NCBI GenBank assembly: GCA_949752795.1
Contig: OX457060.1
Span: forward strand, 1,096,501-1,160,500
Length of the DNA stretch: 64,000 nucleotides
Source: Hyperoodon ampullatus
Taxonomy: Eukaryota; Chordata; Mammalia; Artiodactyla; Ziphiidae
Reading direction: 5' to 3'
In this document: positions 34,791-47,546 of the stretch, piece after piece
Position numbering within the stretch: position 1 is the stretch's first letter
How the letters are laid out: each line of letters opens with the position of its first letter
The notes under the pieces: generated by a model
Seen by the model: the letters and a program-made list of their open reading frames with translations, nothing else
What the model was told of the DNA's origin: nothing
The model's database searches: none
Translations under genes and position numbers: made by a program

Positions 34791-36250
34791 CTAGAAAACA
34801 TGCATTTGTTAGCACAGCTACACCCTTTCTCTTTTTCTTTCCTTTCCCTCTTAGTTTTTTTTTTTTTTTTTTGGCTCACGTCATTTTTACTTAATCAAGG
34901 TTTGTAGTATTCACATTCTTTTCTGAAACTATAATTCCTTTTGTTGTCCAGCCTTGGTCTGTCTATATTTAAATGAACTATGATTACTTTAACCGCAGCT
35001 TTGTCATTCTTTGATTCTTTATTGTGTTCCATCTCTTGGTTAAATAGATTTATCTTTAATGAATTTTCCAAGAAGTGCTGATGGCTGATGGGAACTTGAC
35101 TTCCTGACTTACTTCATGTTTGAGCATGTCTGACTGATTCTGTTACATTCGGATAAGAATTGACTAGGTACAGTGTTTCTGGGTCACACTTTGTTTCCCT
35201 CAGAACTCGGCTGACTTTACTTCTTAGTCTTTGGCTTTTGGACTTTTAAAGTCTAAGGCCAGCCTAACTCCTACCTTTTCTTCCTGGACACCTGAATAAT
35301 TTTCCTCCACTTTTTCAAGTTCTTAAATAAATCAGAATGTAGATCTGCTTTAATCACCATCAGTCTTAATCAGTTTTTCCAAGTATGTGATATGCCCTTT
35401 CTGCCTAAAAATTTTATTCTTCTTTTGTTCCAAGACAACTTTTTTGTATTACATCTCTGAATATTTTTTCTGTTCCATCTGTGAGAGTCTCTACTTCAAA
35501 GCCATCAAAGGGTCATCTTTGCCCTCTTCATTTCTATCATCTCCTGTCTAATTTAAAAGAATTTTTTCTCCTTTTCTCTGCATTCATTCTGATTATCTCA
35601 AGACTCCCCACCAAAATTTGACTTGCAGCTACATCTATTCATAACTACATTGGGCTTATTTATTACATATTAATAGTATTAACTTTTATTTAGCTCTGCA
35701 ATATCCTCTTCAACCCATTCTGCTGTCTTGTTGATTATCTCATAGATATTATCATATTAAATTAAGAATCTACATGTTCTTTTAGTACAAAGCACTTATG
35801 GAGAATACGCCCCAGGTTAAGGGTGATATTTTCTTCCATGCTGGTATCTTTCTATATTGTTTATATTTGAATCATTTATTCAACATAGATTTGAGTACCT
35901 ACCACTGCAAGACAGGGTTTTGGTCTCTGGCAATACCACAAAACAGAAAAAGTTCTTGCTTTCGTGGTACTTTTGTTGTGTGGGCATGTTTGTGTGTGTA
36001 CATAGAGTGTGTCTGTGTATTTGGGTTTGCTATGATATGTTTACATAATAACTATATCATTTTTTGCCATTTTACTGATAGTTAATCTGGGCTGTGCTAC
36101 CCAGATCTTTCATTTCTCTAATGAAGTGAGATTGAATTTACCTTGACATTTATTGTTTTCCTGTTCTCTGGAACCAGTTTGAATTCCCCTCAGGGCTTCA
36201 GATTAAATTATCCATGTTGATTTTAATCTACTTTTCTGTAGCCTGAGGAT
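34791..36250 (+). other. AT-rich intergenic sequence
   Basis: It includes a poly(T) run (34855-34872). The style suggests more decayed LINE sequence, but I cannot place it. Confidence 0.35.
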
Positions 36251-37700
36251 AAAATTGTTGTGATTAAATTTATGGGCTTCAACCTTACAAATGGGAATTC
36301 AGTTTGTTGTCATAACAAACTTTTCTTTATAAACTTAATTACTAATTATATAACTACATTTTCAAACAGTTGGAAAAGAATAAAGCCACCTCTATATGAT
36401 TCTATTGGACAACAATTTATATGTTTTTTATTTGTTTGTTTGTTTTAGTAACTGGACCATTACCTAAAAATGAAAAAGCTGAGGCACCAATAGAAGGAGC
36501 CCATGGTCTCCATGGTAACCTATAAGAACATGCATTATATGACTCTGAAAACCCCTTATTGACTATTTGGGAGCAAACCACTAAGCTTTTTCCCAAACGA
36601 CTAAGCAATCCTGAAGGTATTCCTGAAGGTATTGGTTGTATTTCATCACAAAAATAACCATATGCATAATTATGATCCATGTGCAAGTGTAATTTCATTT
36701 CTGTCCAAACTAAATACAGCTTCCACGTTCTCCTTTGTCTTCCTCTCAGTCAAGAATCACGTTGATTTCTTGGGTGGAATGGGAAGGAATGGTATCAAGT
36801 ATCAGAAATGAAATATGTCCTCTCTAGGTTGTCTCCAAAACCAAAGAAGAAGGCAAGAGGCAGGACCTTTGGCAAATTCAACAAACACAAAATTGCCTTA
36901 AAGTATTCACAAAGAAACTTTTCAAGGACTGACTCTCAAAGGAACCAAATACAGAATGATAATACCAACTCAGACTAAAGAACACTCTTGCCTCCAATCA
37001 TTAAATGTATCTCTGAGTTTCCTGGCAGCCAGGACAAAAAGGAAAATAAAATAGGTGTCATACTCCTTTTTGCCTTATAAATGAATGTTTTGCAGATTAT
37101 TGCAAGACTCCAAATTTTTCCCATCTTTGCAGTCTGAAAGGACAATTTTTACATGGATCTTTATGTATAGGATCATGAACAGTGGAATAGACAACATTCT
37201 CAAAATGTACGGAGAGACCTACTTATGTCTTCTATGATTCCAGATATGAAGACAATAAAGAAAGATGTAGTTTTATAAAGTCAGTGCCACAAAAGGAATT
37301 CTTCGAAGTCCTGTCTAGATTAATGAATCCCTTGTGCGGCTTTCTTCTTACTCAATGTTCTATTTTCCACTGCTCCTGCCTTTGTGCACTTTCTGTGATT
37401 CTGTTTCTCTCTTGGGCATGAAAGCCTCATCTGTTACAAGCCATTGTTCAACAAACCATTCTGACAGCCAGAAGAGAATGAGTAAGCTGTTGTCAGAAGC
37501 AGGTCATGGTGAAAGCAGGAAGCAGGAACCAGGAACCATTCTTCCACTGACGCTCTCTCACCTCTGCATGGCCCTTATATCTGCCACCTGTGGTGGAACC
37601 TCACTAATCTCTGGGCTTACAACTTCCCACTGCCATATCCCTGTCTAGACTCACCTCTCAAATATTGCCACAGCTTTAAGATTACCTCCTCTCTCTTTGT
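36251..37700 (+). other. Intergenic sequence without recognised elements
   Basis: No known repeat or gene seen. The 104-residue frame at 37334-37648 shows no family signal. Confidence 0.4.
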
Positions 37701-37885
37701 TTTTTTAAATTAGTTTATTTTCATTGAGGTATAGCTGATTTACAATGTTGTGTTAGTTTCAGATGTACAGCAAAGTGATTCAGTTACATATACATATATA
37801 TCTATTTTTTCAGATTATTTTCCCTTATAGGTTATTACAAAATATTGAGTATAGTCCCCTGCACTATGCAGTAGGTCCTTGTTGG
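37700..37885 (-). mobile_element. L1 3' end of cetartiodactyl type
   Basis: The complement of the L1 3' UTR: 'cattgaggtatagctgattt', 'gtttcagatgtacagcaaag', 'gcagtaggtccttgttg'. The target-site duplication AGATTACCTCCTCTCTTT (37886-37904) is matched upstream at 37679-37698 with one extra CT. Confidence 0.92.
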
Positions 37886-37904
37886 AGATTACCTCCTCTC
37901 TTTA

Positions 37905-38889
37905 TTTTCTATCAAAACCTCTCTGTCCTCAGGGCTGAGTGAAGCATCAAAAGGAAATTATGTATATCAATCCAGGTTCAATCAGGGAAGCAGAACCACA
38001 GTGAGCTCTGGGATAACGGATATGGAATTAGACCTTATACAATGATGGGAGGAGCTTGAAAGTGGAGGTCAGAAAGGAGGAGTGAGATGAGAGACAGCAC
38101 TTGGATAGAAGAGCTGGTCTCAGAGCTCAGGAGGGCCAGGGCGAGCCGGAACGCGCTGACACCTCTTCACCTGTCACTGCCTCTAACCATGATGACATCC
38201 AAAAGTAATGCCTTCTGCTTCTCTTCCACCTCCCGAATTTGGTGCAGGTTCCTCTTTTGGCCAACTCTAACCTGAAACCATACAGGAAAGGGGATTCTGG
38301 AAACATAGTTCCCAGTTAACCAAGTTGACGACAATAGAACAATCCAGCAGAGTATGTTTAGGTTAATTCACACAGAGTTGCAAATGCCTGATACTCTCTG
38401 TGAACGCCTCTGAGAAGGATACTTTCCAGTGAAGCTTTCAGGGATCTCAGACACTGGCAGGCCAGTGGCGAACATCCTGGGTGCGGGGTGGGGGTGGGGG
38501 ATAAGATAGCTCCCTGCTGCCCTGGTTACTTTCTCCAGGGCTTTGCACCCTCTCCATCAACAAACCCCTGATCAGATATGACAGTAAACGTAGACTCAGG
38601 AGGACTGGGATCGTATCCCAAAGAAACCCACTACAAACTCACTATTTATTTAAAGTCGTCTCTTTTATCTCTATTATTCCTGCAAATCCTGTGTCTTACT
38701 TTGCTAGTTTCAGTATAAAAATAAATTTTAAGTTGCTTATTGGATACATGTCTTAATTTTTTTCTCCTCTAACCATTCCCTTACATGCAAGAAGATGCAT
38801 GCATTCATCCTGTGGCTTCAAAAGCCCCGATCACACCACCATGTAACCCCTGGGAAGTGCACACCCAAAACTGAGAAACACTGGCTTTC
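37905..38889 (+). other. Intergenic sequence without recognised elements
   Basis: It contains a G-rich run (38481-38500). I cannot assign 'atccaggttcaatcagggaa' (about 37970) to a family, although it looks repeat-derived. Confidence 0.4.
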
Positions 38890-39335
38890 CCTTGAAAAGT
38901 GGCTCAGCTAATCAGCCACTTCCCTGATTCAAACGTCCAAAGACTCCTGACCGCTCTCAGGATCAAGCCCAATCTCCCTAGCCCAGCATTCAAGGCCTCC
39001 ATGATCTGGGATCACCCGTTTCTCCTGCCTCTCAGCACCCACTCCTACCTCCTGAAGACTCCCTTCCAGCACTTTCCTCAGGGTCCCTGACCACCCTGTG
39101 CTCCTGCTGCTTCCGCACCCTTCCCCACGCTGTTTCCTTTCCTCTGCCCCACTTCTTTGCCTGAAGAAATCTTCCTCAAGCCCCAAGACCCCACTCATAT
39201 GCCTGTCACATCCCTGAAGCATCCCCCCCTCCATCTTTGTTTGCACCATTAGTGCCACGGCTTCCACTCCATCACCTGTTAACATTTTGTCTGGCTTCCC
39301 AGGTGGGCTGTGAGTGCCTCAAGGCAGACACTGTC
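38890..39335 (+). mobile_element. L2 LINE, 3' part of ORF2 and UTR
   Basis: 'agcattcaaggcctccatga', 'tctgggatcacccgtttctc' and 'cacgctgtttcctttcctct' follow the L2 3' region in order. It is dead and diverged. Confidence 0.82.
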
Positions 39336-39499
39336 AGAAGCCTACCCAACAGCCATGCCCCTCTTCCTCCTTGCAAACAGAAGACCAATCATATTTGGAG
39401 AAATCACCATTAGGCTAAACCAGTCATGGCAATCCCATAGTCCTCTGCCAGTGAGTGACATAAGCTTGGGCAAGTGGCTCATTTCTGGTCATTAGGGTG

Positions 39500-39549
39500 T
39501 AGAGATGCCAGAGCGTGTGCCTTCTCTCTCTCTCTCTCTCTCTCTCTCC

Positions 39550-39592
<43 letters not shown>

Positions 39593-39782
39593 CCCCGTGT
39601 AGGACACAGCAGGAAGGCAGCCATCTGCCTGCCAGGAAGAGAACTCTCACCAGAAACTGAACCCTGCCAAACCTTGACCTTGGACATTCAGTCTTCAGAA
39701 CTATGAGAAAATGAATTTCTGTTGGTTAAGCCAACAAGTCTATGACATTTTGTTATAGCAACCCCAGCTGCTAGTTGATAAT
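39500..39782 (+). mobile_element. MLT1-type MaLR LTR with CT microsatellite
   Basis: 'gacacagcaggaaggcagcc', 'ttcagaactatgagaaaatg' and 'ctatgacattttgttatagc' give the 3' half of an ERVL-MaLR LTR. A (CT)n run (39524-39591) fills the position before it. Confidence 0.75.
39524..39591 (+). repeat. (CT)n microsatellite
   Basis: About 33 CT dinucleotides with two short interruptions. Confidence 0.97.
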
Positions 39783-39787
39783 GCTTA

Positions 39788-40060
39788 AATAGTTGAGATT
39801 TGCTAAGTGCTTGCCATATGCTAGACACCAGTCTAAGTATTTTTAAAGCACCAATTCATGTAATATTCACAACTTTCCAGTGAAGTAGGTACAGTTACGG
39901 TCTTATCCACCTTACAGATAAGAATCTGAGGCACAGAAAGGCTGAGTACTTGGCCCTAAATCATGAAGCTGACAAGTAGCAGACCTGGGATTTGAACAGA
40001 GGTCTTCTGGCTCCGCATTCACACTCTCAACCTCCATAGTGTTCTATCGCTTCTCAAGGG
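39788..40060 (-). mobile_element. MIR SINE, complete
   Basis: 'tgctaagtgcttgccatatg', 'agataagaatctgaggcaca' and 'agcagacctgggatttgaac' follow the reverse-complement MIR order. Confidence 0.92.
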
Positions 40061-40729
40061 CTGGCCTTATCTGATTCCTCTTACAATTCTCCAAGACCAG
40101 CACAGCGCCTGACCCTTGGTAAGGCATTCATTGAGCACTGATGTTCTAGGCAATCTGCCAAGCTTTGTCAACAACCATCAATTTCAGCCTCACAACAAGC
40201 CTATCCGCATGGAGGCTGAGAGTCCTGTTTGCCCAGGGCTGAGGGGGTTCATGGGATGCAGGACTTTCTATTTAAAACTGGGACGGATTGGTCACCTTAC
40301 CTATTAGGTCAGTTCAGGGCTGTGTTATGACTTTCTTTGGCCCAGGAACTTTTGCTTTCGAGGGACCCTCCCACCGTAGTAGATTTTAGTGGGCCCTAAA
40401 AACTTCATTTTTTTATGATATGAGAAAAAAATGTAAAATGTTTTCTTCAACCCTGAAGGGTCATTTTCTTCCTTCTGATTTTAAAAGAAACCAAACATTT
40501 TAGTAGGCTCCTAAAAATACCATGTGTCCCAGTCATCGTGCCCACATCCTCCCAGGACTAACAATGTGTCGGCCCTGAGTCATATTCTGCCCTAATTCCC
40601 ATTTCACAGAGAGTTTAAGTAATTGCCCAATAATCGTACATCTAGAAAAGTGATGGAGCCAGGATTGGGATCATTCTGTCTAACTCCAGAGCCTGTGCTT
40701 TTCACTGCTCTATCAGTGTTTTCAAACAT
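40061..40729 (-). mobile_element. Further MIR fragments
   Basis: At about 40590-40730 'cccatttcacagagagttta', 'gatggagccaggattgggat' and 'ccagagcctgtgcttttcac' form a reverse MIR. About 40100-40235 may be another ('ttcattgagcactgatgttc'). Between them nothing is assigned. Confidence 0.65.
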
Positions 40730-40990
40730 TTTCATTGGTGACTCCCAATAAGAAATGTTTTACAGCACAGTGCAGTACTCACACTCACACACACACACAC
40801 ACACATACACAAACACAGAGGAATCAAAAGGTGCATGTAACAATATTTACCCTTACTGCACATAATTCGTGCTGATGTATTCTATTCTATTTTATTTGGT
40901 TCTATTTCATTTTTTTAAAGGCCAATTGCGGCCCACCAGAGTTCATGACTCATCCATATGTTGTGACCCACAGCTTGAAAAACCCTGCAC
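40730..40990 (+). mobile_element. hAT-Charlie-like element with CA microsatellite
   Basis: 'attttcattggtgactccca', a CA run at 40782-40805, 'tattctattctattttattt' and 'gttgtgacccacagcttgaa' match a mammal-wide Charlie-type element. Confidence 0.7.
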
Positions 40991-43149
40991 TCCACTCTAA
41001 TACCATTAATAAATATTTTTAGAAAGAATGTCTTGGATGTAGAGACAGAATAGGGACATCACCCAACATAAATATTTTCAGCCAAATAACCATCAGTTTC
41101 ATCTGTCTCTTTAACAACTGAAATAACATGAAAAGGAAACATGTGCTATTTTAGAAACACAATGCCAGTGGCTGAACATTTTAAAGTATCTGCTTCCTAG
41201 AAAGAATGTGGTGAGAGCTTTGATTTTACATGGCTTTGTCTTGAATAAGTCTTAACTCTCAGCATTCCATTCTTAAGACAGGGCATGAAAATGTGCTTCC
41301 CCAAACTCATGAATCCAGGGGCTAAAATGAGACAGCTCACTCTCTTGTGTCTGTGTATGCCTGTTTCCTCCTTGATTCATCAAACATGAGCCTTTCACCA
41401 GTTTCCTTAACTGTGTGCTAGGGGAAAATGTGAATTTCAAGCTGGCTAGCTGGATAAATAATGGTTACTAAACTAGATCAAAAATAAAGATGAGGCCATG
41501 TAAATAAGCTATTGGGCTAGTTTTCAATCATTCTGAAGCCTGTAGGACTTCTGAACCCCTAAACAAAGATGTTAATACTACTGGTATTAATTAGAAATCC
41601 TCAAGTGACACTGAGGGGCTGGTGCTCCTGTCCTTCTATATTTGGGGACTCTTCTCGATAATGAAGAACCTTCATTCACTCGGACCCTCTGATATCTAGC
41701 TGTACACTCAATGTCCAGACTGGCCCTGGGTACCAAATAGCGGCTGGTTGCTGATGGATGGACAAAGGCCTACATGAAGGAGTGCATGAGTGTTAGCACA
41801 ACCTCAGATTAAGGAAGTTCAGAGCAAGGACCTATAAAACCCAATCTCTCAGAGTGGGGGTGGTGAGGCAAGAAGGATCCTCGTGGAAGGCAGGTAGGGG
41901 GCGTAGGTTCTGTCAGTCTTGGTGTCGAGCCTGCAGTATGATAGTAGCAATAGCCTTCGCTTTTCTGACCCTTAGTTTCCTCAACAGTAAATTGAGGTGT
42001 CTCCACGCAATGACATTAAATGTTCCTTTCAGCTTTCAAATTTCAGACTTTCCGGATCTGAACACTGAAGGTCCTAGCTTGGAAAATTTGACATTAGAAA
42101 GAGGTCCTCATGCCCAAAGAGATGGGGACCTATACTCACATCTTCATTGGATGGCACTGCTTTCCTGGGGCTGGGCTTCAGTGATTTGCCAGCTAACCAA
42201 GGAGAAGTTCCAGCATGCCCTGTACCCTTTAATGTTCCTAATTGTAGGTGCAATTGGGCCAGGCATTGGGCTACATTCTTCTTGTGCATGATCTTGTCCT
42301 CCCAGCAGCCTGTGAAGTAAGGACCTCTCTGCTATGGACTCCCACCTGGGGAGATTTCATTTTCTCTTTCTGCTGCTCTTTTCCTACTCCCAGCTTTCAA
42401 GATCCTGACCCCCTGAATTCACGTACACTTCCTCCCTCTTGGTTACAGTGACTATGGAAATCTCACGAGATTCTATTACTTAATCCTCTGGTATTTGTTA
42501 TGCAAGCTTTACCATGTAGTTCTTTGTGTTCAGTTATTCTTGTTGGTTTGGGAATTTGACCTGTGGTATTTGCTCCTCTTCATAGCATATGCTGCCAGTT
42601 TTCTTGAAGGATTTTAAAATTAGAAGCCTGAATGGATTCCTCACCTTTGCACCTTGTCGGAGAGGCTTTCTGCAGCGTCAGTGTGGCTCAACTCACCCCT
42701 CCCTGAGAACCACCTGACCCATCTTCAGGAAGGGGACTTGGCAGCCATTTTGTCACCAGTGACCTGCCCATCCCTGACCATAGCTGACTGGGTCAAGGAT
42801 GGACACCTGACTGAAGATCAGTCAGTCTTCTCCCAAAAATGTAAATTGGGCCTAAAACAAGTGAGTCCATTTCTGTTGGTTGCTTGACTGAAAGATGGGC
42901 CAGCTCAGGAGCTGTGAGTGGGCAGAGAAATCTAGAAGGCTGGTCTACTGAGGGGAAGACAGGAAGCAGACGTGCAGAGAGGAGGAGAGGCAGAGAACTC
43001 CCAGCTTTGGAGACTAAGATCTCTGCCTTGGCTCTCAGAGTGTACAGGGCTCCTGTTCAGGGCCTGGGCAGACTCTGTTTCCTGTGGGTCTCAGGAAAGA
43101 CCTGTATGCTCTAGAAAACTTACACTTTTTGTTTTAAACTAGTTTCCAT
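40991..43149 (+). other. Intergenic sequence, mostly unassigned
   Basis: A MIR-like trace at about 42235-42340 ('gggccaggcattgggctaca') is the only hint of a repeat. The frames at 41854-42291 and elsewhere carry no recognisable domain. Confidence 0.4.
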
Positions 43150-43274
43150 TTGAACAAGACAGACATTACTGTCCTGCCCACCAGTTATCCTTTAACACTA
43201 GTCACAAACATCCCCTGCTCTGAAATGCCTTCCCTGACCCTTCCTCAGAGTGACCATTCCTACTTAGGATTCCT
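43150..43274 (+). mobile_element. L2-like 3' fragment
   Basis: 'tgaaatgccttccctgaccc' and 'cactagtcacaaacatcccc' resemble an L2 3' end. It borders the minisatellite. Confidence 0.5.
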
Positions 43275-44310
43275 GTACTATCATAGTCCCCCTAAACACT
43301 GCCACAGTCACCCTATATACCACCACAGTCCCTCTGTACACTACCACAGTCCCCCTGTGTACAACCACAGTCCCACTGTATACTACCACAGTCCCCTGAA
43401 TATTACCCCAGTCCCCCTGTATACTACCACAGTCCCCCTGTACAGTACTGTGGTCCCCCTGTATACAACCACAGTCCCCCTGTACACTACCACAGACCCC
43501 TTGTATACAACAACAGTCCCACTGTATACTACCATCGTCCCCCGGTATACTACCACAGTCTCACTGTATACAACCACAGTCTCCCTGTGTACAACCACAG
43601 TCTCCCTGTACACTACCACAGGCTCCCTATATACTATCACAGTCCCCCATATCACAGTCCCCCCATATACTACCACAGTCCCCCTGTATACTACCACAGT
43701 CCCCCTGTGTGCAACCACAGTCTCCCTGTACACTATCACAGTCCCCCTGTATACTACCACAGTCCACCATATACTACCACAGTCCCCCTGTATACTACCA
43801 CAGTCCCCCTGTATACTACCACAGGCCCCCTGTACACTACCACAGGCCCCCTGTACACTATCACAGTCCCCCTGTATACTACCACAGTCCCCCTGTATAC
43901 TATCACAGGCCCCCTGTATACTATCACAGTCCCCCTGTATACTACCACAGTCCCCCTGTATACTACCACAGGTCCCCTGTGTACAACCACAGTCTCCACG
44001 TACACTATCACAGTCCCCCTGTATACTATCACAGTCCCCCTCTATACTATCACAGTCCCCCTGTATACTATTACAGTCCCCCTGTATACTACTACAGTCT
44101 CCATGTACACTATCACAGTCCCCCTGTATACTATCACAGTCCCCCTCTATACTATCACAGTCCCCCTGTATACTACCACAGTCCCCCTGTATACTACCAC
44201 AGACCCCTTGTACACTACCACAGACCCCATGTATACAACCACAGTCCCCCTGTATATTACCACAGTCCCCCTGTGTACAATCACAGTCCCCCTGTATACT
44301 GTGACTTGCT
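43275..44310 (+). repeat. 21-bp minisatellite, about 49 copies
   Basis: The unit core is CAGTCCCCCTGTATAC followed by TACCA. Variants include CAGTCTCC, CAGGCCCC, CAGACCCC and ACAAC/TATCA ends. A few units are shortened (about 43640 and 43764). Because 21 is divisible by three and the unit has stops in only one of six frames, long open frames arise on both strands (QSPCILP, SPPVYYH and VPLYTTT forward; GSIQGDC and VVYRGTV reverse). There is no splice, promoter or homology support for a gene. Confidence 0.98.
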
Positions 44311-44575
44311 CTGGCCAATGGGATGTTAGCAGATGTGAAATTAGTAGAGATTTGAAGTGTGCCAGTGGGGTGAGTCCCCTGTGTTTCTCTCATCATCCTG
44401 AGAACATGCTGGAACTAGCCTGCTGATCCCAGGGGCAGGATGGAGACATACGGACCAGAGTCACCCCAACTGACCTGAAAACACTTAAGTGAGAACTAAT
44501 GTTAACTGTGTGTGTACTGAGAATTTGAGATTACTTGTTACCCAGCAGTAACTGACTAACAGGGGGTTGACTGAG
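44305..44575 (+). mobile_element. Old LTR-like sequence (possible MLT1 relative)
   Basis: 'cttgctctggccaatgggat' and 'gttagcagatgtgaaatt' open it, and 'agattacttgttacccagca' closes it. The layout is that of an old MaLR-type LTR. Confidence 0.5.
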
Positions 44576-45060
44576 ATTATTACATGACATGAGGAAATGT
44601 TCCCAATAAATTACATAATGGCAAAAGAAGATTACTAAATAATTCATACAGTAAGATCTATTTTGTATTTTAAATAAATTTGTGTATGTGTTTGTGTCCC
44701 TGAAAAAATATAAACCAAAATGTTAGTCAGTGGTTATCACTGATAGGTGGTAATTTTAATTTTTTTTAAATTAAAAAAAATTTTTTTTTTTGCAGTACAC
44801 GGGCCTCTCACTGTTGTGGCCTCTCCCGTTGCGGAGCACAGGCTCCGGACATGCAGGCTTAGCAGCCATGGCTCACGGGCCCAGCCGCTCCGCGGCATGT
44901 GGGATCTTCCCAGACCGGGGCACAAACCCGTGTCCCCTGCATCGACAGGCAGACTCTCAACCACTGCGCCATCAGGGAAGCCCGGTAATTTTTATTGTGT
45001 ATGTGTTTTTTTCTATGCTTTAAGTAAACTAAATGACCACTTTTAGATTTTGTATTTAGA
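44576..45060 (+). mobile_element. Old L1 3' remnant with nested SINE
   Basis: 'taaaccaaaatgttagtcag' and 'tggttatcactgataggtgg', then after the SINE 'tttttctatgctttaagta'. This is a typical ancient L1 3' end. Confidence 0.6.
44758..44983 (-). mobile_element. CHR-type cetacean SINE
   Basis: The complement of a full SINE. A direct repeat GGTAATTTT lies at 44749-44757 and 44984-44992. Confidence 0.93.
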
Positions 45061-45699
45061 GTGTGAAACATTACTTGAGAAGATATCTAAGCGGATGGAG
45101 AGGTGAATGGTAGCTGGGTAGATGGAAGCAGTCCCTCCCTGGTGCCTGTTCTCTCATCCCAGACTTTGGTCTGGATTCTTCTGTGGTAACAAAACACACA
45201 CTGCAGTGGGGCCACACAGAATGTCTGTGATTGTAGGAGTCTGAAAAATGATTTGTAAGATAGCCTTTCAAGACAACTTGTCAAGATTCTTCGAGGCCCT
45301 CTGAAAGAATCCTGCAGGGCTTGGAACATCGTGTTTAAATGCATTTGGACACATGCCAGGTCAGGGTGAAATTAGAGTTTAGCTTTTAGTTTAAGAATAA
45401 AACAAGAGAAGGCCTGAGGAACAAGTTGAAATATCTGCTCTGCTTGCAAAAATTACTTCATTTTAGGGCACGCTGTCCCACACCACTGCATTGGCCTTCC
45501 CAGGGTGATCAGCCCTGGTAGGTGGCACCGGGGTGTACAGGGCACGGACTCTCCAGCCAGAGCAGGACAAACTGTGCAGCCTTGGCTCCATCTCACTCTG
45601 GATTCAGAATCCACACTGGCTTCCAGGCCTTGGTAGGAAGCCACCACAGTGGCTTCCCGGCCTTGGTAGGAGAGACTGCTGGTATTTTCTTTTCTGATC
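45061..45699 (+). other. Intergenic sequence without recognised elements
   Basis: A short 'ggccttggtaggaagccacc' / 'ggccttggtaggagag' near-repeat lies at about 45625-45675. Otherwise nothing is seen. Confidence 0.45.
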
Positions 45700-46560
45700 T
45701 TTTTTTTAAATCAGCTTTGTTGAAATATAATTTAGAGCCAATAAAATCCATCCATTTAAAATGAACAGTTCAATGAGTTTTGACAAATGTACACACTCTT
45801 GCAACCAAGATATAGAACTTGTAATATATATATATATATATATCTTATAATCAAGATATAGAACTTCACCATCACCTTTTCAGGTTCCTGCAGGTCCCTT
45901 TGTAGTCAATCCCAACCCCCATTCCCAGCCTCAGGCAACCACTGATGCGCTTCCTGACTGTACATTAGGTTTGCCTCTTCTAAAATGTGACAGAAATGAG
46001 ATCATACAGCATGCATCCTTTTGTGTCTGGCTTCTTTTGCTCAGTATAATGTTTATGAGATTCATCCAAGTTGTGTTTGCCAATAGTTCTTTTCTTTTTG
46101 TTGCTTAAGAGTATTCCATTGTAAAAAGGAATGAAATTGAGTCATTTGTAGAGACGTGGATGGATCTAGAGACTGTCATACAGGGTGAAGTAAGTCAGAA
46201 AGAGAAAAACAAATATCGTATATTAACACATATATGTGGAACCTAGAAAATGGTACAGATGAACTGGTTTGCAGGGCATTAATTGAGACACAGATGTAGA
46301 GAACAAACGTATGGATACCAAAAGGGGAAAGCAGTGGGGGGCGTGGGTGGTGGTGTGATGAATTGGGAGACTGGGATTGACATATATACACTAATATGTA
46401 TAAAATGGCTGACTAATAAGAACCTGCTCTATAAAAAAATAAATAAAATAAAATTCAAGATAAAAGAGTATTCCAATGTATGGATGAACCACAATTTCTT
46501 TATTCATTCACCTTTTGATGGACATTTGGGTGGTTTCTAGTTTGGGGCTATCATAAGTAA
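45700..46560 (-). mobile_element. Old L1 3' end split by a younger L1 end
   Basis: 'gttgaaatataatttagagc', 'gagatcatacagcatgcatc' and, after the insertion, 'tatggatgaaccacaatttc' form one complemented L1. A (TA)n run is at 45824-45843. Confidence 0.82.
46124..46463 (+). mobile_element. Truncated L1 3' end of cetartiodactyl type
   Basis: 'gtggatggatctagagactg', 'gttgacatatatacac'-like text and a final A-rich tail. It is flanked by AAGAGTATTCCATTGTA at about 46107-46123 and a copy with one mismatch at 46464-46480. Confidence 0.93.
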
Positions 46561-47546
46561 AAGTTTTCTTTCCTTTTTTGAATTTTAACTGTACTTATTC
46601 AATAGCTGCTATGGGACTCACTAGCTACGGAATGAATAATTTTCCCTGAAGCTTGCTTTTGCACTAAGAAAAAATATCTGTGATCAAACAAGTTGATAGT
46701 TCATTATATCATTCAACCAAGCTCTCATTCAGTAAGCCATTTATCCAGTAAACATTCACCTGTCACCTACTATTACTACCAGTAATAATTTAGTAATATT
46801 CTTTATTGAGTGCTTAATGAATATTAAGGTCACCATGCCTTGAATGTTACTGGATTATCACATTCGTTTCTCACAACAGTTCTATAGGGTAGCTGTGACT
46901 GGTCTCGGATTGAGGTGCTTCTTAAACCATAAAGTGCCATGCAAATAAAGTTGCATTTTTTAAACAAAAGAATTTTCTATATAACTTAGGTTTTTCACTT
47001 ATTTATTGGCCTGCCCTCCTCTCTCTCTCTCACTCCACTTGCTATGAACTGATGTGGTTTTATGACATCTCTTCTTTAATCAGGACCAAATGGTCTGTGA
47101 CATTGCTCAGGCCTTTATGTTTATTGGTTGACACCGAGAGGACGACATTACGCTCCCTACATCCCTGGTGTCAGAGCTGGATTGGTATTCACTCTGGACG
47201 CACACGGAACACTTCATCTTCCAGACACACGATTGAGCCAAGGTGCCATATAAGTCAAATAAATAAGTAAAGAGCTGGAAAGCCAAGGGCAGTTCTGTCC
47301 TTATGTGGCACACGGAAATACAGTGAACTTTCTGAGTTCCTACTGAATGCTAACACGCACCAGCAACTTTGGAAAAAGAAAGAAAAATGAAGAGGAGACA
47401 GAGAAAGACTCTCTTAACTCTTGAAGAGTTTACTTAATGTGAGAGCCAAGAATAAGCTGAAAGAATAGTTATCAAGAAAGTATAAATGAGGGGAGAGAGC
47501 TAGCTTATCTTGAGCTTCTACCATCTGACAAAGAATGTGTTAATCC
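46561..47546 (+). other. Intergenic sequence, mostly unassigned
   Basis: A weak MIR-like trace is at 46795-46910 ('tattgagtgcttaatgaata'). Nothing else is supported. Confidence 0.4.

Noticed and set aside
43275..44310. CRISPR-like array
   Set aside because: The repeats are contiguous, without unique spacers, and the genome is mammalian. It is a minisatellite.
43150..44426. Long open frames of 384, 279 and 206 codons (plus) and 337 codons (minus) as possible proteins
   Set aside because: All are translations of the 21-bp tandem array in different frames. The period is a multiple of three, and there is no splice, promoter or homology support.
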